64,000 bases of DNA from Gammaproteobacteria bacterium (GTDB lineage: Bacteria; Pseudomonadota; Gammaproteobacteria; Pseudomonadales; Pseudohongiellaceae). This document shows, one piece after another, positions 46,059-55,688 of the stretch (within the stretch, counting starts at the first letter, position 1; each line of letters begins with the position of its first letter). The stretch lies in the NCBI GenBank assembly GCA_012960305.1, contig DUBM01000009.1, forward strand, positions 128,413 to 192,412, in the 5' to 3' direction. Made by a program: the position numbers and the translations under genes. The notes under the pieces were generated by a model, which did not search any database, was not told the DNA's origin, and saw nothing but the letters and a program-made list of their open reading frames with translations.

Positions 46059-46771
46059 AAATTAATACCCGATGTCGCTTCCACCTCAAATGGTAATTGC
46101 CAATCAATAGCTGTTTGCTTATGTAAACGAAGATACTCATTAGCTTGAGAAAAATGATGCTTGTTAAAGAAGCCTCGGCTTGCTGATAACGGAGAAGGAT
46201 GAGGAGACTGCAATACACAATGCTTAGTACTGTCGATCATTGCGCCTTTTGTTTGTGCATATCTGCCCCACAACAAGAAAACCAAATCACTGCAAGAGTT
46301 ATTCAACACCCGCACCACTTCATCAGTAAATTTTTCCCAGCCTTTCCCCTGATGAGATCCAGCATTACCAGAAACGACAGTAAGTACGGAGTTAAGCAAT
46401 AAGACTCCTTGTTCTGCCCAGTGGTTCAAGCATCCATGGCTAGGGGCCTTGAAACCGATATCCGCAGCAAGCTCCTTGTAGATATTCTTCAGAGAAGGAG
46501 GAACCATCACGCCGGGTTTTACGGAAAAACATAGCCCATGGGCTTGGCCTGGCCCGTGATACGGATCCTGCCCCAGGATTACTACCTTTACCTGACCTAA
46601 AGGCGTTGCATTCAGCGCCGCAAAAATTTCATCTCCAGACGGATAGATGACCTTGCCACTGTTCTTTTCTTGCTGCAAAAAACGCGACAACTCTCTCATA
46701 TAAGCTGAACTGAATTGGTCTTGCAATACCAGCTTCCAAGTGGGGTCTAGTTTTATCTCTCGAGTGGTAAT
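46055..46771 (-). CDS. ung: uracil-DNA glycosylase, start probably a non-standard codon
   Basis: Removes uracil from DNA. Active-site motif [18 protein letters not shown] and the [12 protein letters not shown] loop are intact. The first usual start codon in frame is TTG at 46726, but homology to Pseudomonas-type Ung clearly extends 10 residues or more upstream ([15 protein letters not shown]). Between the preceding in-frame stop and TTG there is no ATG or GTG; an ATT at 46771, 5 nt after the lysS stop with AAAGAG before it, would give [10 protein letters not shown] and 238 residues. I take ATT as the likely start. Downstream reductase is coupled by ATGA. Confidence 0.9.
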   Translation of the reverse strand: MTTREIKLDPTWKLVLQDQFSSAYMRELSRFLQQEKNSGKVIYPSGDEIFAALNATPLGQVKVVILGQDPYHGPGQAHGLCFSVKPGVMVPPSLKNIYKELAADIGFKAPSHGCLNHWAEQGVLLLNSVLTVVSGNAGSHQGKGWEKFTDEVVRVLNNSCSDLVFLLWGRYAQTKGAMIDSTKHCVLQSPHPSPLSASRGFFNKHHFSQANEYLRLHKQTAIDWQLPFEVEATSGINL

Positions 46772-46776
46772 GTTTT

Positions 46777-48282
46777 TTACTCTTTATTCTCATTCTGAGG
46801 GCGCATGTGGGGAAACAATAGAACATCTTTGATCGATGCCGAATTGGTGAACAACATCACTAAACGGTCAATTCCAATGCCTTCACCAGCTGTAGGAGGC
46901 AAACCATATTCCAGAGCCGTGACATAGTCATCATCGAAATGCATCGCTTCCATATCCCCGGACTCTTTCTCTGCAACCTGAGCCTTAAATCTAGCAGCTT
47001 GATCTTCTGGATCATTTAGCTCAGAGAATCCATTAGCAATTTCTCGACCGCCGATAATAAGCTCAAACCTATCCGTTACCTCTGGATTTTCTTCATTGCG
47101 TCTTGCCAACGGCGAAACCTCGATCGGGTATTGGGTGATAAACGTAGGTTGATCTAATAGTGCTTCGACTTTTTGTTCAAATACCTCCATTAAGATTTTG
47201 CCTTTTGTCCAAGCAGAATCAAAATGTACTTCAAGCTTTTCTGCTAATTTGACTAGATTCTCTTTTGTCAAGAAAGACGAGTCATCACTTATTTTGCAAT
47301 ACTTCTTAATAGCCTCTACTACGGTTAACCGTTCGAAAGGATTAGAGAAATCATAACAGGAACCTTGATATTCAATCTCCATGCCCCCTGACAATTGCTC
47401 GGAAATGCTACGAAATAGATCCTCAGTTAAATCCATTAAGTCCGTGTAACATGCATAGGCTTCATAAAATTCAAGCATAGTAAATTCGGGATTATGTCTG
47501 GTAGATATACCCTCATTTCTAAAATTCCTATTAAGCTCAAATACTTTTTCGAAACCTCCGACTGTTAATCTTTTAAGAAACAACTCAGGCGCAATCCGCA
47601 GATACATGTCCTGATCAAGCGCATTGTGATGAGTAATAAATGGTCGAGCGGCAGCACCACCAGGAATAACCTGCATCATTGGTGTCTCAACTTCCATAAA
47701 CCCATGATCTTCAAAATAGCGGCGAATAATCCGAACTATTTGCGAACGCTTTTTAAATACTTCCCTTGAAGATTCATTAACAATTAGATCCACATAACGT
47801 TGTCGATATCGCATCTCAGTATCTAATAAACCACGATACTTGTCTGGCAACGGCCGCAAAGATTTAGTTAATAAGCGAAAGTCACTCACTCTCACCGAAA
47901 GCTCTCCTTTGCCAGTTCTGAAAACCTCCCCCTCAATACCAATAATGTCACCCAAGTCGAGATTTTTTAGGGATTCCGCCTTGTCGTCATTGAAGGACTT
48001 ATTGTTCATGTAAAGTTGAATTTGCTCGGTCCCATCTTGCACCACAACAAAGGGCCCGCGCATACGAACTATTCGGCCAGCAACAGAAGTGCGAAAAGCT
48101 ACACCCTCTAATTCTTCTTTCGACGCCTCCGAAAACAGAGCCATTAGCTCAATGGCTGTATTTTGTCTTTGGAAGTCATTCGGGAATGCTTCTCCGCGCT
48201 GCCGAATTACTGCGAGCTTTTCTCTGCGCTGAGCGATAAGCTTATTTTCATCACTGTGACTTGGAGTATCGTTATCAGACAT
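46777..48282 (-). CDS. lysS: lysyl-tRNA synthetase, class II
   Basis: Charges tRNA-Lys (a tRNA-Lys gene lies at 63.6 kb). 501 residues. N-terminal OB-fold ([25 protein letters not shown]), motif 1 [12 protein letters not shown], motif 2 [23 protein letters not shown] and motif 3 [14 protein letters not shown]. Follows prfB after 9 nt, the conserved prfB-lysS pair, and is followed 5 nt later by the presumed ung start. Confidence 0.97.
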   Translation of the reverse strand: MSDNDTPSHSDENKLIAQRREKLAVIRQRGEAFPNDFQRQNTAIELMALFSEASKEELEGVAFRTSVAGRIVRMRGPFVVVQDGTEQIQLYMNNKSFNDDKAESLKNLDLGDIIGIEGEVFRTGKGELSVRVSDFRLLTKSLRPLPDKYRGLLDTEMRYRQRYVDLIVNESSREVFKKRSQIVRIIRRYFEDHGFMEVETPMMQVIPGGAAARPFITHHNALDQDMYLRIAPELFLKRLTVGGFEKVFELNRNFRNEGISTRHNPEFTMLEFYEAYACYTDLMDLTEDLFRSISEQLSGGMEIEYQGSCYDFSNPFERLTVVEAIKKYCKISDDSSFLTKENLVKLAEKLEVHFDSAWTKGKILMEVFEQKVEALLDQPTFITQYPIEVSPLARRNEENPEVTDRFELIIGGREIANGFSELNDPEDQAARFKAQVAEKESGDMEAMHFDDDYVTALEYGLPPTAGEGIGIDRLVMLFTNSASIKDVLLFPHMRPQNENKE

Positions 48283-48291
48283 GATTCTTTC

Positions 48292-49390
48292 TTACAGCCC
48301 CATTTTTAAACTAGCTTCGATGAATTTATCCAGATCGCCATCGAGGACAGCCCCTGTATTAGTTACTTCGACATTGGTTCTTAAGTCCTTAATCCTCGAC
48401 GCATCTAACACATAGGAACGAATCTGACTTCCCCAACCGATATCTGCTTTGGATTCTTCGATGCTCTGCATCTCTTCTTTGCGTTTTAATTCTTCCAACT
48501 CATACAACTTCGCTTTAAGTTGTTTGATCGCCATATCTTTATTTTTGTGTTGAGAGCGCTGATTCTGACACTGGACCACAATACCACTAGGCTCATGAGT
48601 TAATCTTACTGCTGAATCAGTTTTATTGACATGCTGACCCCCTGCCCCGCTAGAGCGATACGTATCAATACGCACAACCGACATGTCTAAATTAATCTCA
48701 ATATCGTCGTCAATCTCCGGCGCAACAAATACTGAAGCAAATGAAGTATGGCGGCGACTTCCAGAATCGAAGGGAGATTTTCGAACTAATCGATGCACTC
48801 CTATTTCAGTTCTTAGCCAACCAAAAGCAAAGTCACCCTTAATATACAGAGTGGCACTTTTAATGCCGGCAACATCCCCACCGGACACTTCAACCAATTC
48901 GGTGGTAAAGCCTTTGTTTTCTGCCCAACGCAAATACATGCGCAATAGCATTTCAGCCCAATCCTGGGCCTCTGTGCCACCAGAACCCGCCTGAATATCT
49001 AAATAAGCGGCCGCGGAATCCATTTGCCCAGAAAACATACGTCTGAATTCTAGTTTATCAAGCTGCGATTCGAGGGAATTTAATTCAGTACTGGCTACAT
49101 CGTACAATTCTTGATCAGACTCTTCCTGAGCAAGAGAGAAAAGCTCTTTCAGCTCACTGATTCCTAAGTAAATCTTGTCAATCGTGTGGACTACATTTTC
49201 GAGCTCTGATTTTTCTTTGCCTAGAGATTGGGCATATTCTGGACGATCCCAAACTGATGACTCTCCGAGTTCTAGAGCAACTTCGTCAAGGCGATCTTGT
49301 TTTGTTTCATAGTCAAAGATACCCCCGGAGGCTATTGATTCTAGTCTTTAGCTCTTTTAGCAATGACAGCTGACTATTAATTTCCAGCAT
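48292..49390 (-). CDS. prfB: peptide chain release factor 2, with programmed +1 frameshift
   Basis: RF2 recognises UGA and UAA. The gene starts at ATG 49390 ([15 protein letters not shown]), runs 25 codons to CTT-TGA-C (TGA at 49315-49313), and continues in the +1 frame [13 protein letters not shown] to the stop at 48292, 365 residues in all, the E. coli length. Seen: SPF anticodon-like motif in [10 protein letters not shown] and the GGQ motif in [11 protein letters not shown]. The ATG at 49107 is only an internal Met. The slippery site with its upstream SD-like GGGG is listed separately. Confidence 0.97.
49312..49327 (-). promoter_or_regulatory. RF2 autoregulatory frameshift site
   Basis: CGG-GGG-TAT-CTT-TGA-C on the minus strand. 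The G-run mimics a Shine-Dalgarno sequence 3 nt before CTT, and the UGA is read by RF2 itself; low RF2 favours +1 slippage. Codon 26 is the stop, as in E. coli. Confidence 0.96.
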
Positions 49391-50087
49391 CTTATAGATT
49401 CTCATCAGCACCTGGCGCCATTATTCGGCATAAGCACACGGTAAAAGCCAAGATAAATTACAGAGAGCTCAATTACTGAGCGTTCTCTGACCATGAAATG
49501 TGCTGCCAATTACCTCCAAATCTCTCGAGCATTTAGAATGCAGCAGAAATAGCCTTGGGAGCCACAACAAAAGTGCGGCATTTTACCCTATCTTCTCTTC
49601 ATCGGCGACTGCTCGCCACAACGATCTGTATTGAACATTCTCAAGCACATATAAACCAAATTTTTTATCAATCTAAGCCCTACAAGCTATTACTTGGTGA
49701 TCTCAACATGCCAATCATTTCATGCTTAGATATACTTAAGCTAATTCTGCTAGAAAAGAAATTCATTGAAATACCATTTAAAATAATAGCACTAAGGGCA
49801 ATAAGAAGAACCTCGAAGAAGGGCTGCAGGATGGAGTTAACGCCTATATCGTGAAACGAGTCACTGTGAGTAAGCTAGTACCAGAATTTAATAAGACGCA
49901 ATGATAGCTTCAACCTTTTTCTACCCTTTTCTAAATTTTCAATCTCGCGCTCTCTATCTATTGCATCCAACCTTTGTGACAAACAGAGTGCTATAGTAGG
50001 CTGCGATTGTAACGGCCCTATAGCCATGATATGCAGCAATGCAGCTTACTATAATTTAAAAGAACCAATGAAAATCAAAGTGAATGT
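49391..50087. other. intergenic region between prfB and mnmC
   Basis: About 700 nt between divergent genes. It contains the CheY-like relic (49555-49904) and otherwise no supported feature; both divergent promoters should lie here. Confidence 0.5.
49555..49904 (+). pseudogene. CheY-like response regulator receiver, frameshifted relic
   Basis: Frame one (from 49555) reads YQSKPYKLLLGDLNMPIISC then LDILKLILLEKKFIEIPFKIIAL, matching the phospho-acceptor strand (DLNMP) and following IPF of CheY-type receivers. Near 49815 the homology passes to another frame: EGLQDGVNAYIVKRVTVSKLVPEF, equal to the AGVNNYIVKPFT end, stop at 49902. The N-terminal acidic pair is not recognisable, the G-L-D loop has decayed, and Lys-Pro is Lys-Arg. 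Probably one or more frameshifts in a lost receiver. Confidence 0.7.
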
Positions 50088-52097
50088 ATGAAAGTTAGTC
50101 GAGCTAACATTCGTTGGTTAGATTCCGGTCTTCCCTATTCAAACAAATTCGATGACATATACCATTCAGAGGATGACGCACTCGGAGAAAGTCTGCATGT
50201 TTTCATAAATGGCAATAATCTAATCAATCGTTGGCAGGAACAAAAAAATGAATGTTCAGTATTCACAATTGCTGAAATTGGCTTTGGAACTGGACTGAAT
50301 TTTTTACAAACCTGCCATCAATGGCAGCTCACCTCGCAACACCCTCGCTCATTGCATTATTTAGCCTTCGAGAAATACCCCATCTCAAAACCAGATCTAC
50401 AAAAGATATTGGCAGTATGGCCCCAATTTGAAACCCTCAGCGAAGGACTTTTGACCTCTTATGATGACCATAGCAGTGGGTGTCATCGCATCATCTTGAC
50501 CGGAGATATTATTTTAGATCTATACTTTGGTGATGCAAAAGAACAATTAAGCAAGCTTAATAATTACCATCGTTCCGTAGTCGACTGCTGGTATCTTGAT
50601 GGTTTTAGTCCTCAATTAAATGAGGATTTATGGTCAGATTCTATTTTTCAAAAAATTGCAAAAAACAGCGCACATGGCGCCAGCTTGGCGACTTATAGTG
50701 TTGCTGCCAAAGTAAGAAATGGGTTAACAGAAGTTGGGTTTTTAACAGAAAAAAAGAATGGATTTGCCAGAAAACGGCATATGCTCTGCGCATCTTATCT
50801 CCCGAAAATCAAAAAAAAACAAACTCATAAACAATCCTCTGATCGGGAAGCAATCGTCCCCCAATGGCATGAGTATCCGTTACCCAAAGCCGTAACTCGC
50901 ACTGCACTGGTTATAGGTGCTGGCCTCGCTGGCTGCTGCACTGCGTATTCCTTGGCATTAAGAGGCTGGGAAGTCACTGTCGTAGAAAAAGGCTCAAAGC
51001 CAGCTTCCTGCGCCTCCGGGATAGCCCAACTTTCATTGCGCTGTCGTCTATTCAAGACTCAATCTGCTATCAGCGAGTTTTACCTACAATGTTTCATATA
51101 TGCCCGACGCCAGTTTGGTTATCTTTCACAACAGGGCAAGTTCGCTTGGCAGGAATGCGGTGTAATCCAACTGAACGGAGCTATGAACAAGAGCCATTCG
51201 GTTACCCCCGAACTACTGTGCTCTCTCTACGATGAGGCGGTAGCAAAACCTATGAGCTCTGATGCACTTGGAGCCATCGCGAACGCTACCTTGAGAGACG
51301 ATGGGGTCTTCTTTCCTGGTGGCGGCTGGGTTGATCCACATTCACTCTGTGAAGCATATTTAGAACATCCAAACATTCACCATGTTTTTAATACGGAAAT
51401 TACAAAAATAGAATCAGCGGGAGAAGGATGGAGCGCCCTCAACTCCGTGGGTTCGCGAGAATTTAATGGAAACAATGTGATTATCTGTACTGCAGCCAGC
51501 GCCAATCAGTTCGACTGCTTATCCCAAATTAATTTGGAACCCATCAGAGGCCATAGCACATTATTATCAGCAACAGACGTCAGCAATAATTTAGCAACAG
51601 TCGTCAGCGGTACCCGCAGCATATTTCCATCATATAATAATGAGCATTGTATTTCCGCTAGCTATGAAAACCTTTATACAGAAAATTCACAATTTCATGA
51701 ATTTAGTAATTCGAATATAGCATTTGCTCAGGAATTATTTGCTGACGAGAATTACCTGGGCGACATAGCCGCCACCGAGCAAGTTGCCGTTAGATGTCAC
51801 TCTGCTGATAGAGTTCCCATAGTTGGATTGATCCCGGACTGGAGTCAGATGCGAATAGATTTTTCCGAATTAAGCAGAAATGCTAAGGCGATAATTAACA
51901 AGGCCGGGGCATATTATCCTGGGCTTTTTGTAAATGTGGCCCATGGCTCAAACGGGTTAACGAGTTGTCCGCTCAGTGGAGAGTTTTTAGCAAGCCTAAT
52001 GAGTAAGGAAAACTCACCGCTTAGCTCGGCACAAGCACAAAGTCTCAACCCTGCCCGCTTTCTGATGAGAGAGTTGAAAAAACAAAGAATGGATTAG
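50088..52097 (+). CDS. mnmC: bifunctional tRNA (mnm5s2U34) methyltransferase / oxidoreductase
   Basis: Final enzyme of mnm5s2U34 synthesis in tRNA wobble bases. 669 residues in two domains: N-terminal MnmC2 methyltransferase (FTIAEIGFGTGLNFLQTCHQW, YLDGFSPQLNEDLW) and C-terminal MnmC1 FAD oxidoreductase (ALVIGAGLAGCCTAYSLALRGW, GGGWVDPHSLC, VAHGSNGLTSCPLSGEFLA). Domain order is the standard E. coli one. Monocistronic, convergent with the aminopeptidase. Confidence 0.97.
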   Translation: MKVSRANIRWLDSGLPYSNKFDDIYHSEDDALGESLHVFINGNNLINRWQEQKNECSVFTIAEIGFGTGLNFLQTCHQWQLTSQHPRSLHYLAFEKYPISKPDLQKILAVWPQFETLSEGLLTSYDDHSSGCHRIILTGDIILDLYFGDAKEQLSKLNNYHRSVVDCWYLDGFSPQLNEDLWSDSIFQKIAKNSAHGASLATYSVAAKVRNGLTEVGFLTEKKNGFARKRHMLCASYLPKIKKKQTHKQSSDREAIVPQWHEYPLPKAVTRTALVIGAGLAGCCTAYSLALRGWEVTVVEKGSKPASCASGIAQLSLRCRLFKTQSAISEFYLQCFIYARRQFGYLSQQGKFAWQECGVIQLNGAMNKSHSVTPELLCSLYDEAVAKPMSSDALGAIANATLRDDGVFFPGGGWVDPHSLCEAYLEHPNIHHVFNTEITKIESAGEGWSALNSVGSREFNGNNVIICTAASANQFDCLSQINLEPIRGHSTLLSATDVSNNLATVVSGTRSIFPSYNNEHCISASYENLYTENSQFHEFSNSNIAFAQELFADENYLGDIAATEQVAVRCHSADRVPIVGLIPDWSQMRIDFSELSRNAKAIINKAGAYYPGLFVNVAHGSNGLTSCPLSGEFLASLMSKENSPLSSAQAQSLNPARFLMRELKKQRMD

Positions 52098-52114
52098 TTC
52101 CAACTTTCAACTAT

Positions 52115-53413
52115 CTATCGATTGAAGTAAGCCGTGACGATCGAATTAATAGTAATCGAGTCCGCTGAACCAACTATTTCTCGAATTGAATGCATACCAA
52201 AGCTTGCCACTCCAATATCCAAGGTAGTGATCCCTAACTCGGCAGCGGTAATTGGCCCAATAGTGCTACCACACGCCATTCCCGTTCGCATAGCAAATGA
52301 CTGATAAGGGAGCCTTAATTTTTTACAAAGAGATTTAACCAAGGCTATCGATTCACTATTGCTTGCATAACGTTGGTTTGCATTAACCTTTATAACAGGA
52401 CCGCCATTCAGAAGAGGCATGTGTTTGTCGTCGTGCTTTTCGGAAAAATTTGGATGCACACCATGAGCATTATCTATAGAAAACAACAGCGATTGTCGCA
52501 TAACCCGCTCAAAAGCGTCTCTTGACTCGTCTTCAGAAGATATTAGTCGCTCTAACACTGATTTTAAAAATGGGCCTTGAGCTCCCGAACTAGAAGCGCT
52601 ACCTACCTCTTCATGATCATTGCAAACCAGCATACTGCAGTGCAGATTTTCGCAAACCAATAATGACTTGCAGGCAATAAAACAACTCAAAAGATTATCC
52701 AATCTTGCAGATGCCATAAATTGCTTTTTAATACCTACAAACGATGGACTTTGCGAATCGTACAGCGATAAATCATATGAAAGCACTTTTGCTGCATTCT
52801 CTACCTCACAAAACCCTTCGATATGACGCAGTAAAAAATCATCAAAACTAAATTGCTCATCTATCTCCAGCTGCGCAAGAATTGGTGGTAACTCCTTATG
52901 CTTATCAATCTTGCGACCATCGTTTGCATTTCGATCCAAATGAATGGCCAAACTAGGAATAAACGCAATTGGGTCGCGAAAATCAACTAAGCAGGAGGAA
53001 AGCTCTCCATTATCGGTTTCGAAATCTACCCGCCCTGCCATTGAAAGATCACGATCGAACCATGGATAAAGCAATGCTCCACCATAGATTTCTACTCCTA
53101 GTTGAAGAAAATTATGTTTGTTAATTTCTGGATTGGGTTTAATTTTTAAACAGGGGCTATCGGTATGAGCACCAGAGATTCTTAGCCCATTATCTAGCAG
53201 ACTTTTATTTCCATAACGAAAAGCAACTAATGCTGATCCATTCCTAATAACGAAATAGCTACTACCTCTCTGAAGACTCCAGGATTTAGCTTCGTCTAAT
53301 TCTTCAAAACCTCCTCTTCTAAGCATTTCAGCCATGCTATGGACAGCATGGAACGGAGTAGGGGAATGTTGGATAAAACTCAACAATTCCTGATTGAATT
53401 TTTCATCGCTCAT
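52115..53413 (-). CDS. apeB: M18 family aminopeptidase
   Basis: Zinc metallo-aminopeptidase of 432 residues. Zinc and catalytic residues in SGAHTDSPCLKIKPNP, CNDHEEVGSASSSGAQGPF and DNAHGVHPNFSEKHD, with the final AMRTGMACGSTIGPI and DIGVASFGMHSIREI also diagnostic. Probably prefers acidic N-terminal residues by family. Cytosolic. Confidence 0.94.
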   Translation of the reverse strand: MSDEKFNQELLSFIQHSPTPFHAVHSMAEMLRRGGFEELDEAKSWSLQRGSSYFVIRNGSALVAFRYGNKSLLDNGLRISGAHTDSPCLKIKPNPEINKHNFLQLGVEIYGGALLYPWFDRDLSMAGRVDFETDNGELSSCLVDFRDPIAFIPSLAIHLDRNANDGRKIDKHKELPPILAQLEIDEQFSFDDFLLRHIEGFCEVENAAKVLSYDLSLYDSQSPSFVGIKKQFMASARLDNLLSCFIACKSLLVCENLHCSMLVCNDHEEVGSASSSGAQGPFLKSVLERLISSEDESRDAFERVMRQSLLFSIDNAHGVHPNFSEKHDDKHMPLLNGGPVIKVNANQRYASNSESIALVKSLCKKLRLPYQSFAMRTGMACGSTIGPITAAELGITTLDIGVASFGMHSIREIVGSADSITINSIVTAYFNR

Positions 53414-53470
53414 GTAGTTGAATCTTTAGATTATTGAAAACTGTCGACAGCTTTCAAGTGGACGTGGCTT

Positions 53471-54175
53471 TTAACGAATTTCTAGCAACTCAACGTCAAA
53501 TATTAGCGCAGAGTTCGGTGGAATAGCTGGCGTCGGAGACGCTTCACCGTAGGCTAGATTTGGAGGCAGAAAAAGACGCCATTTGTCACCAATTTTCATT
53601 AATTGCAATGCTTCAGTCCAACCTGAAATCACTTGATTTAGGCCGAACTGGGCAGGCTCTTCCCGATCAACAGAGCTATCAAAAACAGTGCCATCAGATA
53701 ATGTCCCATGATAGTGAGCGAGGACAGCATCCTCAGCTGTTGGTGAGGCCGCATCATCTTCACCTGATTCCAGAACTAAATACTGGAGGCCAGACTCCAA
53801 TGTAACTACACCCTCTTTGGTAGAATTAATGCTTAGGAATTCCGCGCTCTCAGCTAAATTCCCAGAAACAGCAGCTTGAGCTTCCTCCTCCACCCGCTGC
53901 TGGAAAGTTTGTATCGCAGCAAACATTTCTTCATCACTCAACTTTGGCTCACCGGTTACAGCATCCAGCATGCCAGCAAAGAATGTCTTTAAATCCACAT
54001 CGTCTAACAAGCCCTGTGACGCTAGGTTTTGACCAATATTTACACCGAGCGCATAGGCTATTCGATCATCTTCATTTCCTAAATCTATCTCTGTCTGAGC
54101 AATTGTCTGATAACTCAGACCCATTAGCGCAAAAGACACAGTGAATTGAGTGACTTGTTTAAACAATCTATTCAT
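53471..54175 (-). CDS. FKBP-type peptidyl-prolyl cis-trans isomerase
   Basis: Exported folding catalyst (FkpA/Mip type). From the ATG at 54175 it is 234 residues with a signal (TVSFALMGLSYQTIAQ); the frame extends to 54250 but that start would bury the signal. FKBP N-domain for dimerisation (DRIAYALGVNIGQNLASQG) then the catalytic domain: VLAHYHGTLSDGTVFDSS, QVISGWTEALQLMKIGDKWRLFLPPNLAYGE. Length is normal. Confidence 0.93.
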   Translation of the reverse strand: MNRLFKQVTQFTVSFALMGLSYQTIAQTEIDLGNEDDRIAYALGVNIGQNLASQGLLDDVDLKTFFAGMLDAVTGEPKLSDEEMFAAIQTFQQRVEEEAQAAVSGNLAESAEFLSINSTKEGVVTLESGLQYLVLESGEDDAASPTAEDAVLAHYHGTLSDGTVFDSSVDREEPAQFGLNQVISGWTEALQLMKIGDKWRLFLPPNLAYGEASPTPAIPPNSALIFDVELLEIR

Positions 54176-54449
54176 AAGAAATTCCCTAATAACTACCTTT
54201 AGTCTAACTTCTTTTCTTATACTCAAAGATGCTTGAGCTAAAGAGGACATATTCGATGGACAAATTCTGTCGAAAGGGTTTCAATCTCGACAATAATAAT
54301 TCGATGGGCATACTAACTGGGATAAGCTCGAAATACCAGCAAGGCAAGACCGTGCTTTCTCAGAAATTATCTCTTAAATAAAGTATTTCAGGCATTCAAT
54401 AACTGACAAATAGTTTCAGATTAACTCAAGGTAATCAACATATTAGGTT

Positions 54450-54971
54450 ATGCATTCAGTAGTTAAATTCACACGTAATTCTGTCGGAATGAGTTTAGTT
54501 TTACTCACTATGTCCTGCTCACAACAATTTACAGTTTCAGTTAATAATCAGGCTCTTTTTGACCCTACAGGCAGGTTGATTTCCAATGAAGTTACCGACC
54601 CAGATCTGCAAGGTTGTATTAATCTCGCTATTGAGCAACAAAATATCCGCAGTGCTCTAGAGCTAACTGTATTATCGTGCGCAGATTCAGAAGTTAATGA
54701 TCTGAATAATATCGGACAATTAACCCAATTGAGGTTTCTGGACCTAGCGAACAATCAGGTTTCAAATATCACTCCTTTGGAGAACCTTCAGGAACTGGGA
54801 GGTTTGAATCTAATGAACAATGCAATACTCGATATCGCCCCTCTGCTAACCATTAACTCCCTCACCTCTGTTAGCCTGATCGGTAATGAAGGTATACCCT
54901 GCTCTCAATTACAATTACTGCGGGAAAAGTTAGGTGATAACTTAATTGAACCAATCTCCTGCAACAATTAG
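54450..54971 (+). CDS. small leucine-rich-repeat lipoprotein
   Basis: 173 residues. Lipobox-like LLTMSC within the first 25 residues suggests a lipoprotein; then internalin-type LRR units: LNNIGQLTQLRFLDLANNQVSNITPL, ENLQELGGLNLMNNAILDIAPL, LTINSLTSVSLIGNEGIPC. Only about three repeats, far shorter than internalins. Likely envelope-anchored, partner unknown. Divergent from the FKBP gene, convergent with miaE. Confidence 0.78.
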   Translation: MHSVVKFTRNSVGMSLVLLTMSCSQQFTVSVNNQALFDPTGRLISNEVTDPDLQGCINLAIEQQNIRSALELTVLSCADSEVNDLNNIGQLTQLRFLDLANNQVSNITPLENLQELGGLNLMNNAILDIAPLLTINSLTSVSLIGNEGIPCSQLQLLREKLGDNLIEPISCNN

Positions 54972-54996
54972 CTCGAATTATTAACATAGGGGGATT

Positions 54997-55018
54997 GATA
55001 TCTAGAAGATATCTAGAA
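54997..55018 (+). repeat. 11-bp tandem duplication
   Basis: GATATCTAGAA occurs twice back to back (54997-55007 and 55008-55018) between the convergent LRR and miaE stops. Too short to assign a role. Confidence 0.8.
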
Positions 55019-55023
55019 AAAAC

Positions 55024-55623
55024 CTACGCTGGTAAGCCACTATGGAATCGAAATTGCGTATCTTTGCTAGAAATAAGCTCTGCTTCTGTGGTGGCGAAAA
55101 GTTTTACTCTTGCACTTATATCGCCATCACTGTAACTGCGCGCCAATTCAAGATAATCTTGAAAATGCCTCAACTCAGATTTCAACAAACTACCGTAGAA
55201 TTTCCCCAGCGCTTTATCAAGCAGAGGTTCTAATTTTTCGAAGCGCTCACAAGAGCGAGCCTCTATAAAAGCACCCGCAATCAAAGTATCTATAAGATGT
55301 TGGTTGTTATCCTGTTTATTGAATAATGATCGTAATCCAGCTGCATATCTCGACGGACTGAGACGGACATATCTTACATCCCGTTGCCGCATCAGTTCCA
55401 CGACTTGTTGGAAATGGAGTAATTCTTCACGTGCAAGCTGAGACATTTTAGTCAAAAGATCAGGCTTCTCCGTATGCAAATACATAAGGTTCATCGCTGT
55501 AGAAGCTGCCTTTTTTTCGCAATTCGCATGATCAATTAATAGCAAACACTGCTGGTCTAACGCCCTTTCAATCCATTCAGCAGGCGTCTCACAAGCCAGA
55601 AAGTTGTGTATATCTTTAAGCAT
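55024..55623 (-). CDS. miaE: tRNA-(ms2io6A37) monooxygenase
   Basis: Di-iron enzyme that hydroxylates the isopentenyl group at A37 of tRNAs. 199 residues. Iron ligands in EKKAASTAMNLMY, AREELLHFQQVVELM, EARSCERFEKL and KSELRHFQDYLELA are all visible. A family mark of Gammaproteobacteria. The rmuC gene ends upstream 65 nt away on the same strand. Confidence 0.95.
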   Translation of the reverse strand: MLKDIHNFLACETPAEWIERALDQQCLLLIDHANCEKKAASTAMNLMYLHTEKPDLLTKMSQLAREELLHFQQVVELMRQRDVRYVRLSPSRYAAGLRSLFNKQDNNQHLIDTLIAGAFIEARSCERFEKLEPLLDKALGKFYGSLLKSELRHFQDYLELARSYSDGDISARVKLFATTEAELISSKDTQFRFHSGLPA

Positions 55624-55688
55624 GAGGGATGAGGGAAGTAATGATTTACAGCCGAGTAGTGATTTTTAATTTAGCCCAGGAAGAACAA

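Noticed and set aside
46629..46826. 65-residue minus-strand ORF across the lysS-ung junction
   Set aside because: Out of frame with both genes; shadow of the ung N-terminus.
49107..49107. Internal ATG as start of prfB
   Set aside because: Full RF2 homology extends upstream through the frameshift site to 49390.
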